Positions 1 through 9,600 of a stretch of DNA of 64,000 bases are shown piece after piece. How positions within the stretch are numbered: the first letter of the stretch is position 1; every line of letters starts with the position of its first letter. The position numbers and the translations under genes were made by a program. The stretch covers positions 150,816-214,815 of the forward strand of contig CAYUXI010000002.1 of assembly GCA_964448855.1 (NCBI GenBank), written 5' to 3'. The notes under the pieces were generated by a model. That model worked only from the letters and a program-made list of their open reading frames with translations. It ran no database searches and was not told where the DNA came from. The stretch is from QAMX01 sp964448855 (lineage in GTDB: Bacteria > Bacillota > Clostridia > Oscillospirales > QAMX01).

Positions 1-442
1 TCGGGTTCGGCGTGCCGAATTTGTTGGCGAGAATCTCCTTGGTGTTGATGTAGTAGACTCTCTGATCCTTGCCGGTATCGCCGCCGTAGGTGAAGCGCTT
101 GCCGATGGCCTTGAAGGTGTCCTTCAGGCTCTGACCGAACGAACCGGAGAAGATCGAGGGCTCCGTCGAGGAATCATAGGTGAATTCGCCGGGCTCGGCG
201 CAAACTTCAACCACCTTGCCCTGCTCGACGATGATCATGCACTGGCCGTCTGCAACGGCAATGCCTGAACCGTTCGAAATGATGTTGTCATTTCCTTTGG
301 TGTTGGAGGATCTGCTGGTGGTCTGCTTTTGACCTCTGCGCAGAAGAACGTCGTTGGGAAGGGCGTCGCAATAGAAAAACTCCTTCCACTGGTCTGCCAG
401 TGTTCCGCCGAGTGCGCCGATACCTGCTTTAATAAGTCCCAT
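1..442 (-). CDS. SPFH-domain (YdjI-like) protein, C-terminus outside window
   Basis: About 147 residues are visible, starting MGLIKAGIGALGG and running off the left edge. The N-terminus, with DQWKEFFYCD, a run of polar residues, then an SNGSGIAVADGQ segment and GEFTYD, resembles the SPFH-domain family annotated as YdjI or virion core protein; family members form membrane-associated oligomers. An earlier in-frame ATG lies at 448, but AAAGGA is 8 nt from the ATG at 442 and only 2 nt from the earlier one, so 442 is chosen. It follows a membrane-anchored surface protein and two zinc-ribbon proteins on the same strand, which recalls the ydjGHIJ type of cluster (inference). No promoter is seen in the 50-nt gap, so co-transcription is likely. 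Confidence 0.7.
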   Translation of the reverse strand, partial: MGLIKAGIGALGGTLADQWKEFFYCDALPNDVLLRRGQKQTTSRSSNTKGNDNIISNGSGIAVADGQCMIIVEQGKVVEVCAEPGEFTYDSSTEPSIFSGSFGQSLKDTFKAIGKRFTYGGDTGKDQRVYYINTKEILANKFGTPNP

Positions 443-492
443 GATCATGTTCCTTTCATAATAAAATTTTCAGAAAAATGGACTTGGTACGC

Positions 493-3400
493 TTAGGAAT
501 GCTTGTGCTTGATGAGTATGATGACAGCGACGGCCACAAGGATCAATGCTGCTGCGATCGCCGCGATCAAGACGATTTTGGTGCCGCCGGAGGATTTGCC
601 GGACGGCGCTTGGGTGGATGCTGCCGACGACGTTTCCGCCGGAACATCGGACGAAGCGACCGACGAGGATTCCATCGGAATCTCCGACGAGGACTCTGCC
701 GGTGCTTCAGAGGACACAGTGGAGGATGCTTCCGGCGTGGATTCGGTCGGCGTCACGGAGGAAACATCCGAAGATGCAGCCGGTGTGCTGGCACTGGATG
801 CGACGGGCGGCTCAGAGGAGGTCGCCGGCGGCGCAGAGGTCACAGAGGTCACCGGGTCGCTGACAACGAGAACGGGGATTTCAACCGCCGCTTTCCGGTA
901 TCCGCAGGTTTTGCATTCCTCATGCTTGAGGCCGTTGGCCGTTGAGGTGGCAGCTCTGTCAACGACCCACTTGAAATCGTGTGCCGCCCGCGTCTTTTCA
1001 ATCGTGGCGCAGCAGCCGTAGGTGGTGCAGCTTCTCCAGTGGTGGGTCGCGTTGGAGCTCCAGCCCGTGACCTCGTGCGATTCCGTGCCGGTCACGCCGC
1101 AGGTCTTGCAGACCCATTTATGGGTGCTCTGATTGACATAGGTGTATTCGACATCCTGATGCTCCGCGCAATAGGCGGGGAGCACCTCCACCGTGCAGGT
1201 GGCGGAAACCGTACCGCATTTCGCGGTGATCGTCGCCTTGCCCTTGCCGGCGGCCTTGATCTTGCCGCTTGCGTCCACCTGGACAACCGACGAGGAGCTG
1301 CTGCTCCAGCTGACGGAGCCGGCCGCGTCAATGGGATCCTTCGTTGCGACGAGCTGCAGCGTCTCTCCGACACGCAGCGAAACGCTCTTGTTGTTGAGCG
1401 TCAGCTTTTCGACCGAATTCTGCGGCTTTTGGCTGACCTTGACGGTGAAATAGGCGAAATACGAACTGGCCGTCGCCGGGGTCGCGTTGTCGGGAGTGGC
1501 GAAGACATACACAGTCGCTTCGCCCACCTTGTTGGCCGTGATGACCGCATCGCGAATCGTCACGCTGCCGTCCATGGACGTTTCACCGACATAGGGACTC
1601 CCGGTCATGTTGTCCTTGGTCTTGACATACGCCGAATAGTGGTATTTTGTCTTGTCAACCGTGTCGGGCACGAACGGCAGCTGACTGAGCTGCTTGAGGT
1701 CAACGGTGTACCGGTCGCCGATAAAGAGCTCCACCGTGTTGAGCTTCGTAGTGGTGAACGGAACGGTGCGGAGATTGTTGGGGTCGTAGACCACGACATG
1801 GATGGTGCGCCCGGCGTTGGAGTAGTCAGAGCCGTAGTACCACGGCGTATTTTCGTTCGGCTTGTACGCCGTCACGAATGCATGACCGACCGCCGTACCG
1901 GTGATCGTCAGCGTTTTGGCCGATGCATCCTGCTGGACATTGACAAGACCGTCGTAGACCGTATTCCATCTCGGCAGGTTTTCAATCGCCTTGCTGGGGT
2001 TGAGCTGATATTTGACCGTGACCGATTGTCCCTTGGGAAGGTAGATCGTCGGGGTAGGCGTGTCGTATTCGGGATAGAACAGCTCCATCACGGTCGTGCT
2101 CTGGCCGTCCTTTGCAGGAATGCTGATGCTGCTGCCGACGCAGCTTGTGCCGCTTTCGCGGGTCGCCGTCTCCGCATAGCGCGCATAGACGTAATACGTT
2201 TTGGCCGTATCTGCGAGCGGAATATCAATCGTGCCATTCTTGATCGCCTGACCGTCTGTCGGCCAGCCGCTGGTGGACGGCTTCGAGGTGATGACATATT
2301 CGATGTCGCTCTTCACATTCGTCACCTGGATGTGCGCAACGTTGACGCGGTTGCTCTGCGTCAACGTATACCGCAGCTGGGGCGTCGGAACCGACTGATA
2401 GGGGAACGCTTTGCCGACCAGCTTGGGCGCACCGTTGATGGTCCCCTGATACGCACCGGATTTGGCCTTCACCGATACGCGGATGTATTTGCCGATGAGA
2501 TTGGCGGAGTTGATCGAAAAGGATGGGCTGTTGGCGGCCGAAGCGATTTTTGTCCAGACGCCGTTTTCGTGCACCTGCCACTCGTAATTCAGCGCCACAC
2601 CGGCCGGTGCGCCCGCGATGGTGGCATATGTGGTGAAGCCGTACCGCATCTCGCCGCTGTAAACGACCTCGCCGGTCAGCATCTGAACGCCGCCGTATGC
2701 GTAGGTCAGATAGGTAAAGCCGCTGATGCGGTCGCCAAGACTGTTGGACTGATCGTTGTAGGCGCTGATGCCGACCTGAATATCAGCCGGCGAACAGCCG
2801 AACGCCACACAGTAATCGTTGAGGTTGCAGGAAAACCGACCGGACGCGTCTCTCTGAAGCTCCTTGCCGACCTTCAGCATGGCCGAGTTGCCGCCGAGCG
2901 AGACGCTGTAGGCGGTCGCATTGCGGTACGCGTCCCAGGAAAGCGTGCCGTCGCTTGTCAGCCGGACATTCCGGACAAACACATCCGGCAGCTTTTCAGC
3001 CAGATATTCGTTGGTGAAGGTATACCCCTGGGCGAATGACTCGCTGTGGAGATAGCCGTCCGCATGGGCGGTCAGATAGATCGCATAATGCGTTGTGCCG
3101 GGCAGGAAGCACTCCTTGAGGTCGATGTGCGTATCGCTCGTTTCAAGGTCAAAAAAGCGTTCGCTGAGCCCGGTCTTGGGATCCTCCCAGTGCAGGGTGA
3201 TGGAGTAGCTCGTGGCATTCGGAACAGCGTCCCACGAAAAATCGAAGGTGGATTCATTCAGCACAACGTGCTGCGGCGTGGCCAGCTGCGGAATATCGGA
3301 GACGTATGTATACGTGCCATACCACATCTTGGTGGTGTATTCTCCGCCCTTCCAGAGGTAATTCGATGCGGCGCGGAGGGAGACGGTAAACGTTCCGCTG

Positions 3401-3699
3401 GGAATCGAGTGCTGCTCACAGTACTCCTTCAGATTCATCGATTGCCGCGGCAGGATGTTGCCGTTTTCATCGGTGAGCGGGTCATAGTAGCCGCCGGAGT
3501 TCTTGACGCCGAAGCTGTAGGTGCCAGCGCCGTCAAACGCGTCCCAGTAGAGAGAGTCGCCGACGATCTCGACGTTCATGAGGCTCGGCAGATTGTCATC
3601 CGTCGCCGCTTCAACCGGTAGCAGAAGCAGCAACGATGCGAGCAGGACAGCCAGAACCGCCAGCAAACGGGAAAACCTGAATGATGCTTTGGAATGCAT
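493..3699 (-). CDS. Large membrane-anchored surface protein with Ig-like domains
   Basis: The 1068-aa product has an N-terminal signal peptide (hydrophobic core LLAVLAVLLASLLLLLP, cleavage near VEAA). Several fibronectin/Ig-like beta-sandwich repeats follow, recognisable by recurring W-D-A and YSxxL patterns in the first half. A Big_2-like domain lies at about residues 805-885 (VSLRVGETLQL, KAAGKGKATITAKCG), followed by Cys/His-rich pairs (VCKTCGV, EECKTCGY). A long Ser/Thr/Pro-rich stalk leads to a C-terminal transmembrane helix and a short KHKHS tail. It is most likely an extracellular adhesive or sensing protein. A longer frame opens to 3822, but AGGAGG lies 8 nt before the ATG at 3699 and the signal peptide starts there. 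It lies 32 nt after the zinc-ribbon gene, so the two form an operon. Confidence 0.75.
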   Translation of the reverse strand: MHSKASFRFSRLLAVLAVLLASLLLLLPVEAATDDNLPSLMNVEIVGDSLYWDAFDGAGTYSFGVKNSGGYYDPLTDENGNILPRQSMNLKEYCEQHSIPSGTFTVSLRAASNYLWKGGEYTTKMWYGTYTYVSDIPQLATPQHVVLNESTFDFSWDAVPNATSYSITLHWEDPKTGLSERFFDLETSDTHIDLKECFLPGTTHYAIYLTAHADGYLHSESFAQGYTFTNEYLAEKLPDVFVRNVRLTSDGTLSWDAYRNATAYSVSLGGNSAMLKVGKELQRDASGRFSCNLNDYCVAFGCSPADIQVGISAYNDQSNSLGDRISGFTYLTYAYGGVQMLTGEVVYSGEMRYGFTTYATIAGAPAGVALNYEWQVHENGVWTKIASAANSPSFSINSANLIGKYIRVSVKAKSGAYQGTINGAPKLVGKAFPYQSVPTPQLRYTLTQSNRVNVAHIQVTNVKSDIEYVITSKPSTSGWPTDGQAIKNGTIDIPLADTAKTYYVYARYAETATRESGTSCVGSSISIPAKDGQSTTVMELFYPEYDTPTPTIYLPKGQSVTVKYQLNPSKAIENLPRWNTVYDGLVNVQQDASAKTLTITGTAVGHAFVTAYKPNENTPWYYGSDYSNAGRTIHVVVYDPNNLRTVPFTTTKLNTVELFIGDRYTVDLKQLSQLPFVPDTVDKTKYHYSAYVKTKDNMTGSPYVGETSMDGSVTIRDAVITANKVGEATVYVFATPDNATPATASSYFAYFTVKVSQKPQNSVEKLTLNNKSVSLRVGETLQLVATKDPIDAAGSVSWSSSSSSVVQVDASGKIKAAGKGKATITAKCGTVSATCTVEVLPAYCAEHQDVEYTYVNQSTHKWVCKTCGVTGTESHEVTGWSSNATHHWRSCTTYGCCATIEKTRAAHDFKWVVDRAATSTANGLKHEECKTCGYRKAAVEIPVLVVSDPVTSVTSAPPATSSEPPVASSASTPAASSDVSSVTPTESTPEASSTVSSEAPAESSSEIPMESSSVASSDVPAETSSAASTQAPSGKSSGGTKIVLIAAIAAALILVAVAVIILIKHKHS

Positions 3700-3731
3700 G
3701 AAAATCGCCTCCTGTTGATTTTGGGAACCTG

Positions 3732-4016
3732 TCATCGGTCGCCCGACAGACGGACACCCGTATATAGCGCCCGACCGCAGTGCGGGCAGAACCGCGCATC
3801 GGCCGCGAGCACCGTGCTGCACTTGTCGCAGCAGATATGCCTTTCGCGATAGCGGTCATACAGCGTCTTGTAGAGTAAGCGCATCCCGCACTGCGGACAG
3901 GCCGAATTCTTTCGATCGGTCAAAGCACCGCAATTCGGACAGACCTTCAACCGCTTCATGACGTTTGGCCCGTATCCGCATTGCTCCAGCCAATCCATCC
4001 TTGCTTTTGCCGTCAC
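3732..4016 (-). CDS. Double zinc-ribbon protein
   Basis: About 94 aa with two zinc ribbons: CPNCG with CPQCG, then CDKC with FCPHCG. The stretch between (LLYKTLYDRYRERH) is basic and probably helical. No other domain is visible, so the role is unknown; such proteins usually act as adaptors or bind nucleic acid or protein. The start is uncertain: a TTG at 4025 overlaps the upstream stop, a GTG at 4016 lies 10 nt after GGAG, and an ATG at 3998 is also in frame. GTG 4016 is used because of the spacing. Tight coupling with the next zinc-ribbon gene (4022-4381) and the surface protein downstream implies one transcript. Confidence 0.6.
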   Translation of the reverse strand: MTAKARMDWLEQCGYGPNVMKRLKVCPNCGALTDRKNSACPQCGMRLLYKTLYDRYRERHICCDKCSTVLAADARFCPHCGRALYTGVRLSGDR

Positions 4017-4021
4017 AACTG

Positions 4022-4381
4022 TCAATCTCCTTCGTAATGCAGCTTTCTGTGGCAGACGGGGCAGAAGCGGATGTCATCCGCCACCTTCGCACCACAGGAT
4101 TTGCAATAATGTGTTTCATACTCAAACGGCGCACAATCGGTACACTCAAAGACCTCGGGATTATACACGGCAGCGATCACCCATTTCCCGCACTTGTGGC
4201 AGAGATTGAACCAGACCTTGCCTTCATTCTCCAATGCAGCCATCAGCTCCTCCTCCGGCGTGTCTGCATGATACGCCTGCTTTGTGCAGACACACGCACC
4301 GGACACCCCACAATAAAACTGATAGCGGTTGCCGCCGTCCTCCGCGATGGTCGAATACGCGGCGGTCTTTTTCCTGTCCAT
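4022..4381 (-). CDS. Zinc-ribbon protein, first gene of surface-protein operon
   Basis: A 119-aa soluble protein with three Cys pairs: LCHKCGKW in the middle, ECTDC, and a C-terminal classical ribbon (YCKSCG...FCPVCHRKL). The N-terminal half, with CGVSGACVCTKQ, carries further Cys residues, so it may hold more than one metal. Function is unknown. AAGGAGG lies 7 nt before the ATG at 4381, which fixes the start. It leads a tightly packed minus-strand group with a second zinc-ribbon gene, a surface protein and an SPFH protein; a possible promoter lies at 4455-4484. Zinc-ribbon and SPFH neighbours are known from ydj-type clusters, so a membrane-associated complex is a reasonable guess (inference). 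Confidence 0.6.
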   Translation of the reverse strand: MDRKKTAAYSTIAEDGGNRYQFYCGVSGACVCTKQAYHADTPEEELMAALENEGKVWFNLCHKCGKWVIAAVYNPEVFECTDCAPFEYETHYCKSCGAKVADDIRFCPVCHRKLHYEGD

Positions 4382-4454
4382 CCAATTGCCTCCTTGCAAG
4401 CCGGATCCCGAGCCGGATGAAGACTCCTCGCCTTCATCTAATATAGTATGACAT

Positions 4455-4484
4455 ATTATACACCCTCAGACGGCTTTTTGTCCC
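4455..4484 (-). promoter_or_regulatory. Possible sigma-A promoter for zinc-ribbon operon
   Basis: On the minus strand GGGACA, an 18-nt spacer and a perfect TATAAT lie about 75 nt before the ATG at 4381. The -35 is weak (4 of 6) and the spacer is long, so this is tentative. The rest of the 4382-4696 interval holds only the terminator described next. Confidence 0.4.
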
Positions 4485-4597
4485 CGTCAAAACCCCTCAA
4501 ATTGATAGGGTGGGCGGAAAAAACTGTCGAACAGCCCCCAAAACCCCTGCGCAGCACCATCCAACCGCTCAGCATCGCCCTCATCCCGAACGCACAC

Positions 4598-4643
4598 AAA
4601 AAAAGGCGCACCCCGGATTTCAAATCCGAGATGCACCTCTTTT
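4598..4643 (-). terminator. Rho-independent terminator after the 4697-5215 gene
   Basis: A long imperfect hairpin (arms around GGTGCATCTCGGATTT and AAATCCGGGGTGCGCC, minus strand) is followed by an uninterrupted T run. It lies about 55 nt downstream of the stop codon at 4697 and separates the two minus-strand envelope clusters. Confidence 0.85.
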
Positions 4644-4696
4644 GTCGGCCATGCCCAGCCCGAACGCGTTCGCACGAGCGTCACCGCCCATGTGAA

Positions 4697-5215
4697 TCAG
4701 TCCACCGACTGCACCGTGAAATTCATGCTGAACGCACCCGCACTATGATACGTTTCCGGCTCATACCCCATGACCTTCAGCCGGACGTCCGCTCCGGGCG
4801 CAAGCGCCTTCGAAAGCGTCACCGCCCGCACATATTCACCGGGGCGAAGCAAGCCCGTCTCGCCGAGAAGGCTGCCGTCTGCATCCAGCACGCGCAGCTT
4901 CAGCAGACAATCGTTGACCGCCGGATTCGTCAGATAGACAATCAGCTCCGCGCCGTCCAGGCCGGGCGCCCAGCAGACGGAAATCCGGTACGCCATGCCC
5001 TCCCGGTACAGCTCGCGGTACACAAACCGCTCCTCCACGACCGGCACACCCTGCACCGCGTGTTCGTCCGGAGCGGGCGGCACAAATGCGGGCGGCACAA
5101 ATGCCGCAGTCCGCGGAATGCAGAGTACCGCAATCATGACCGCGACCGCGACCAGAAGCACCCCGCCGAGCATCGGCAGAACCCAATCCCTCCTCGCGTG
5201 TCTCAATGGCTTCAT
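4697..5215 (-). CDS. Membrane-anchored extracellular protein, paralogue of 5969-6484
   Basis: The 172-aa protein begins with a short basic cytoplasmic stretch, one transmembrane segment (residues ~11-34, LPMLGGVLLVAVAVMIAVL) and a Pro/Ala linker with a short repeat (AFVPPAFVPPAP). A beta-rich outer domain follows. Its central pattern (VYLTNPAVNDCLLKLRV, then LLRPGEYVRAVTL) matches the pattern in the neighbour at 5969-6484 (YYANPGVSNQNVAILIRI, LITPGHAVTELRL), so the two are paralogues. Function is unknown. GAGGAGGA is 6 nt before the ATG at 5215, which is preferred over an ATG at 5221 with no spacing. It is the last gene of the cluster led by the SLH adhesin, closed by the terminator at 4598. 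Confidence 0.65.
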   Translation of the reverse strand: MKPLRHARRDWVLPMLGGVLLVAVAVMIAVLCIPRTAAFVPPAFVPPAPDEHAVQGVPVVEERFVYRELYREGMAYRISVCWAPGLDGAELIVYLTNPAVNDCLLKLRVLDADGSLLGETGLLRPGEYVRAVTLSKALAPGADVRLKVMGYEPETYHSAGAFSMNFTVQSVD

Positions 5216-5286
5216 CTGCATTCCTCCTCATCGGTGGGCAACACGTCGGGCAGGGAAGTGGACACCCGTACAGCGCCTCAAACTGC

Positions 5287-5862
5287 TCAGTTCTCGTTCG
5301 ATTTCGCAATCGTCACCGTGATCGTGCCGAGACTTCCGTCTGCCGTGATCACGCTGTCTGTGCCTGCAACGCCAAAGTACATCGTGTCGCTCGGTGCATT
5401 TTCCCGCGAGGTCCCAACCGCACTCGCCAGCGTCAGCGCCGGATTCACGCTTTCCGTGTAGCCGGAACCATTCTGCTCATAAAACACGCCGCGAATGTCC
5501 TGACCCTCTGCCGAACCGACAAAGTCAAAGCCAAAGCTGGCCGTCACTGCGACGTTGGAATGGTTGGTGACGGTAACAGAGCCCTTTGTATCGCTCCAGC
5601 TGCCCTCCGTGGTACCCGTGTAGCTGTGGTCGGCGGGATTCCACGTCCCGGCATTGCCCGCCGTGTACGTGAACTCCAGCCCCTCCCATTGCACATCCAC
5701 GGAAATCACGTCCGCTGCCGCTGCACCGGCCTGATACTTCCCCTGCACATCAATGGTGTGCGCCCCGGCAGCTTGATTGGTCAGCCCATCCGCCAGAACG
5801 GGAACGTGCATCGCGGCCACCAGCGCCAACGCTGTGACGGCAGAAATCAGTTGCTTCTTCAT
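5287..5862 (-). CDS. Small secreted protein, shares a domain with the LRR protein at 12755
   Basis: A 191-aa secreted protein: signal peptide MKKQLISAVTALALVAAMHVPVLA, then a single domain with no transmembrane helix or anchor. The body contains VDVQWEGLEFTYTAG, TVTNHSN, IRGVF and VITADGSLGTITV. The same order occurs in the N-terminal half of the LRR protein at 12755-13957 (VDIEWDSLVFTYHAG, TVTNHSD, IRGTF, AITADGSLGQITV), so this is a shared extracellular beta-type domain that I cannot name. GAGAGGA lies 5 nt before the ATG. It sits between two paralogous single-span membrane proteins, which suggests the three may work as a surface assembly (inference). Confidence 0.65.
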   Translation of the reverse strand: MKKQLISAVTALALVAAMHVPVLADGLTNQAAGAHTIDVQGKYQAGAAAADVISVDVQWEGLEFTYTAGNAGTWNPADHSYTGTTEGSWSDTKGSVTVTNHSNVAVTASFGFDFVGSAEGQDIRGVFYEQNGSGYTESVNPALTLASAVGTSRENAPSDTMYFGVAGTDSVITADGSLGTITVTIAKSNEN

Positions 5863-5968
5863 TGTTTTCCTCTCCCACTTTTTTCTTTTCTGAATGCAAA
5901 GTCCCTTGAATGCTTGCGCTTCGATTCAAAGGGCTCGAATTCCGGTAGTTCTTCGCCGCACCCGGCAC

Positions 5969-6484
5969 TCACTCCACGACCCGCAGCGTGATGGCACCCC
6001 GCGTATCGATCATGGCCTTTTCGCCCGTCACAGGGTCATAGGCGCGGATGACCAGCTCCGCCGCATAGCTGCCGACCTGCAGCTTCGAACACGCAGCGGC
6101 CTCCAACCGCAATTCCGTCACCGCATGGCCGGGCGTGATCAGGTCGGATTTCGCCACCACCAGCTCATCTATCCGGATCAGAATCGCCACATTTTGGTTC
6201 GAAACGCCCGGATTGGCATAGTACAGCGATACGGTTTGCGCAGAAAGCGCAGCCGTCGCCTCTGTGCCGAACGTCACATTGATGGCACCACCGCCCTCCG
6301 GCGATTCGAGAGGCGTGCCGCCATCCTCCAACGGCTGCTGGTTGCGCTCCGTCCCTTGCGGGGGATAGTCGGGCGAAATCGGCGCATCCGCACCGCCGCG
6401 CAACAGCGCCCACAGCGTCACGCCGATACAAATCACAATCAAACCGCTCAAAATCAAAATGGCCAGATTCTTCCTGTCCATCAT
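5969..6484 (-). CDS. Membrane-anchored extracellular protein, paralogue of 4697-5215
   Basis: About 171 aa. One transmembrane segment (residues ~7-26, AILILSGLIVICIGVTLWAL) is followed by a Pro/Gly-rich linker and a beta-rich outer domain with YYANPGVSNQNVAILIRI and LITPGHAVTELRL, the same scheme as in the 4697-5215 product. Function is unknown. Two adjacent ATGs at 6484 and 6481 compete; the first is 5 nt from AGGGG and the second 8 nt, so the start is good only to one codon. It follows the SLH adhesin after a 153-nt gap full of inverted repeats (6526-6616). Confidence 0.65.
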   Translation of the reverse strand: MMDRKNLAILILSGLIVICIGVTLWALLRGGADAPISPDYPPQGTERNQQPLEDGGTPLESPEGGGAINVTFGTEATAALSAQTVSLYYANPGVSNQNVAILIRIDELVVAKSDLITPGHAVTELRLEAAACSKLQVGSYAAELVIRAYDPVTGEKAMIDTRGAITLRVVE

Positions 6485-6525
6485 GCTCACCCCTCTGCAT
6501 CTCACCCGATCGATCAAAGTCGCCG

Positions 6526-6616
6526 GCGGGGATATCCCCGCTGCAAGGGTGGCCACCCTTGCAATAAGTCTTTGTTTTTGGAACGGCAGAGGGCGGAAAA
6601 ATCCGTCCTCTGCCGT
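6526..6616. repeat. Cluster of perfect and near-perfect inverted repeats
   Basis: Three dyads lie side by side in the gap between the adhesin and the membrane-protein gene: a perfect 16-bp palindrome at 6526-6541 (GCGGGGATATCCCCGC), a perfect 22-bp palindrome at 6542-6563 and a hairpin at 6583-6616 with arms ACGGCAGAGG/CCTCTGCCGT. A fourth small stem-loop is at 6621-6635. None is followed by a T run in either direction, so classical termination is unlikely. They may control RNA processing, bind a protein, or be remnants of palindromic repeat elements. Confidence 0.7.
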
Positions 6617-6637
6617 CAGATCCCTGATTTCAGGGTG

Positions 6638-9600
6638 CTATTTCAAAATGTTTTCGCAGAAACGGTGCAGGATGGCCGCAACCTCTGCCCGCGTGGCGCT
6701 GCCCTTCGGCATCAGCTGATTGTTGTCGTTGCCGTGCAGAATGCCCACGCCGCACATCCACTTCATGGCCGGAAGCGCGTAGCCAGCCGTCTCCGATGCA
6801 TCGCTGTAGCTCAGAAGATCCGTATCCTCACCGGCGCTGACGTCCAGCCCCTTGAACTCCGCATAGCGGTACAGGATGACCGCCAGCTGCTCCCGCGTGA
6901 TAGCGTCATTCGTGCCGAACAGGCCGTTGTCATAACCGTTGACAATGCCGTTTTCGCTCGCCCAGATCACCGCAGCCTCACAGTAGGAGCCAGCCTGCAC
7001 ATCCGAGAAGCGGCAGCTGCCGGACACCTCCGGCTCGCCGTCCAGCCGATACAGCATCGTCACCAGCATTCCGCGGGTGGTCAGAACGTCCGGACTGAAT
7101 TCGCCCGAACCCGTACCCCGCATGATGCCGTTGGCGGCCACATAGATGATATCCGGGTAGAACCAGTCGTCCTCCGTGCAGTCCTCAAACTGCACAAGCT
7201 CAAATTTCGCTTCAATCGTGTGATCGACACGGACATCCGTAAACGTGTACGTGCTGACTGCGCCAACACTCTCACCGTCCACCAAAACGTCCGCAATCAG
7301 ATAACCGCTGTCCGCCGTGATGGTAAAGGTCTTGTCGTTCCCGTCCAGCACAACCGAGAACCCGGCCGGGGAAATGCTGCCGCCCTCTCCGGCTGTCGCC
7401 TCGATGAACGAACAGGCTGGGGCGTACAGCCATTCTGCCGTCAACGTAATGCTCATGACATCGTCATGTTCGTCTCCGACCAGCTCGCCGTAGGTGCTCT
7501 CCGCTGTGACAGGCTGCCCGTTCAGCGTCCAACCCTTGAACTCCCAGTCAACCCGTCTCGGATGCTCGACACCGTCCAAAACCCTGTCTGTCCACTTGAC
7601 GTTGGTCTTCGTGGTGACATCCGTGCCGCCCTTGGCGTCAAACACGACCTTGTAGTCGTGGTTTTCTTCCCAGTTCGCCGTATAGCTGCGGTCGTCTGTG
7701 CTGTTTTTGGAAATTACGACAGACATCATACAGCCTGTCAGGTCTGTGCCAGTCCAGCCTTTGAAAGTGTAACCCGCTTTGGTCGGCGCAATCAGTGTGA
7801 AGGTTTCGCTTTCGATTGTGTAAGTGGTCGGGTTAGCAGGGTTCGGTTCAGTCCCGCCGTCCAGATCGTAGCTGATATTGTATTCGATGGCCGTCCAGTT
7901 CGCTGTGTAGACTTTGTGGCCCGTGTTGCCTTTTTTGATGGTGACTTCCTTTTGCGGCGTAGCCTGCCCTTCGAAAGTCCAACCGTCGAAGGTGTAACCC
8001 GCTTTGGTCGGCTCAATCAATGTGATATCATCACTTTCAATTGTGTAGGAGGTCGGGTTTCCGGTGTCATCCGGACAGTCCTCGTAGGTGATCGTGTAGG
8101 TGACGGGCGTCCAGCTGGCCGTCAGCGTGATCGAAGTCTTGTCATCATCCGGAACCAGCGAACCGTAGGTGGCATTCGTGCCAACAGCCGTGCCGTTGTA
8201 TGTCCAGTCTTTGAACTCATAGCCCTCTCTGGTCGTTTTCACCTTGTCCAGAACCTTGTCTGTCCACTTGACGCGGGTCTTCGGGGTGACATACGTGCCG
8301 CCCTCCGAATGAAAGTCGACCGTGTAGTTGCTCTTTTCTTCCCAGTTCGCCTTATAGCTGCGGTTGCCCGTGCTGTTTTTGGAAATTACGACAGACATCA
8401 TATAGCCTGTCAGGTCTGTGCCAGTCCAGCCTTCGAAGGTGTAACCTGCTTTGGTCGGCGCAATCAGTGTGAAGGCTTCGCTTTCGATTGTGTAAGTGGT
8501 CGGGTTAGCAGGGTTCGGTTCAGTCCCGCCGTCCAGATCGTAGGTGATCGTGTAGCTCCTTGCTGTTTTCGTCAGTGTCAGATGTTTGGTGACGGTGCTG
8601 CCGAAATCAAAGGGTTTGTCCCCGTTGTACCAGACATACCCTGCTTCTGTTATCGGCACCTCCACTGCCTTGCCGTCTTTCTTGACAACCTCGTAGGCAT
8701 ATGTGGAGCTGCCATTCTTGAACGTGACAAGGTAGTTGTCGGGAGCGAGGTTGTTTGTTGAAGGGAAGCTGCTACAATAGCAGATGGTTGTACTGTCCGC
8801 CGCGGTGTTTGAGATCTTGACTGATCCATCCACCTGGAGGCTGACGGGGCTGTTTGGATCGCCGATGACTCCGCCGTTCATGGTGAAAGGGTCGCTTAGT
8901 TGAGAAGTATATTCAAGGAACACGTCGCTGCTGATGCTGCCGCCGTTCATGACGAATCCATCCTCAGAATACACGCCGCCGCCGTTGGTGGCGGAGCAAC
9001 CGCTGATGCTGCCACCGTTCATGACGAATCCACTGGTAGAAAGAACGCCGCCGCCTTTGGTGGCGGAGCAACCGCTGATGCTGCCACCGTTCATGACGAA
9101 TCCACTGGTAGAAAGAACGCCGCCGCCGTTGGTGGCGGAGCAGTTGACAATGCTGCCGCCGTTCATGACGAAATTCGTATTAGTCCACACGCCGCCGCCT
9201 TTGGTGGCGGAGCAGTTGACAATGCTGCCGCCGTTCATGACGAATATACCGTTGGTAGAATGAACGCCGCCGCCGCCGTCGTCGTCGTCGTCGCCGCCGC
9301 CGGCCGCTTTCCCGCCGGTGATCACGCCGCCGGAGATGGTCTTGCCGTCAACCGTGTTCGATTTGGTCGGGTCGCTGTCAATGAGCATCAACAGGGTATT
9401 CGAGGTTTTGATGACAGAATCGTTTCCGGTCATTTTCAGCACATGACCGTTCAAATCGAGCACGATAGCCGCTTGGTTCTCGGAAAGAATTGTGGTGATC
9501 GCTGAGGAAATAGAAATGTCTTCCTCCAGCTTGTAGCTTTTCCCAAGCTCCAACGACAAAGTTCCATTGTCGAGATTTGATTTTTTCAGCGATTGAATCT

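Noticed and set aside
1..442. Phage structural gene because relatives are called virion core protein
   Set aside because: Context is chromosomal envelope genes; the name is a legacy label for an SPFH-domain family.
979..3039. Long open frame on the plus strand opposite the surface-protein gene
   Set aside because: No ribosome site, no family match, and composition is a mirror of the GC-rich minus-strand gene, which has a signal peptide and anchors.
5894..8761. Very long plus-strand open frame opposite the adhesin
   Set aside because: It crosses several genes and intergenic hairpins of the opposite strand and mirrors their repeats; no plausible protein features.
8925..9270. CRISPR-like periodic repeats
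   Set aside because: Units are contiguous in-frame 72-bp coding repeats with no unique spacers and no cas genes nearby.
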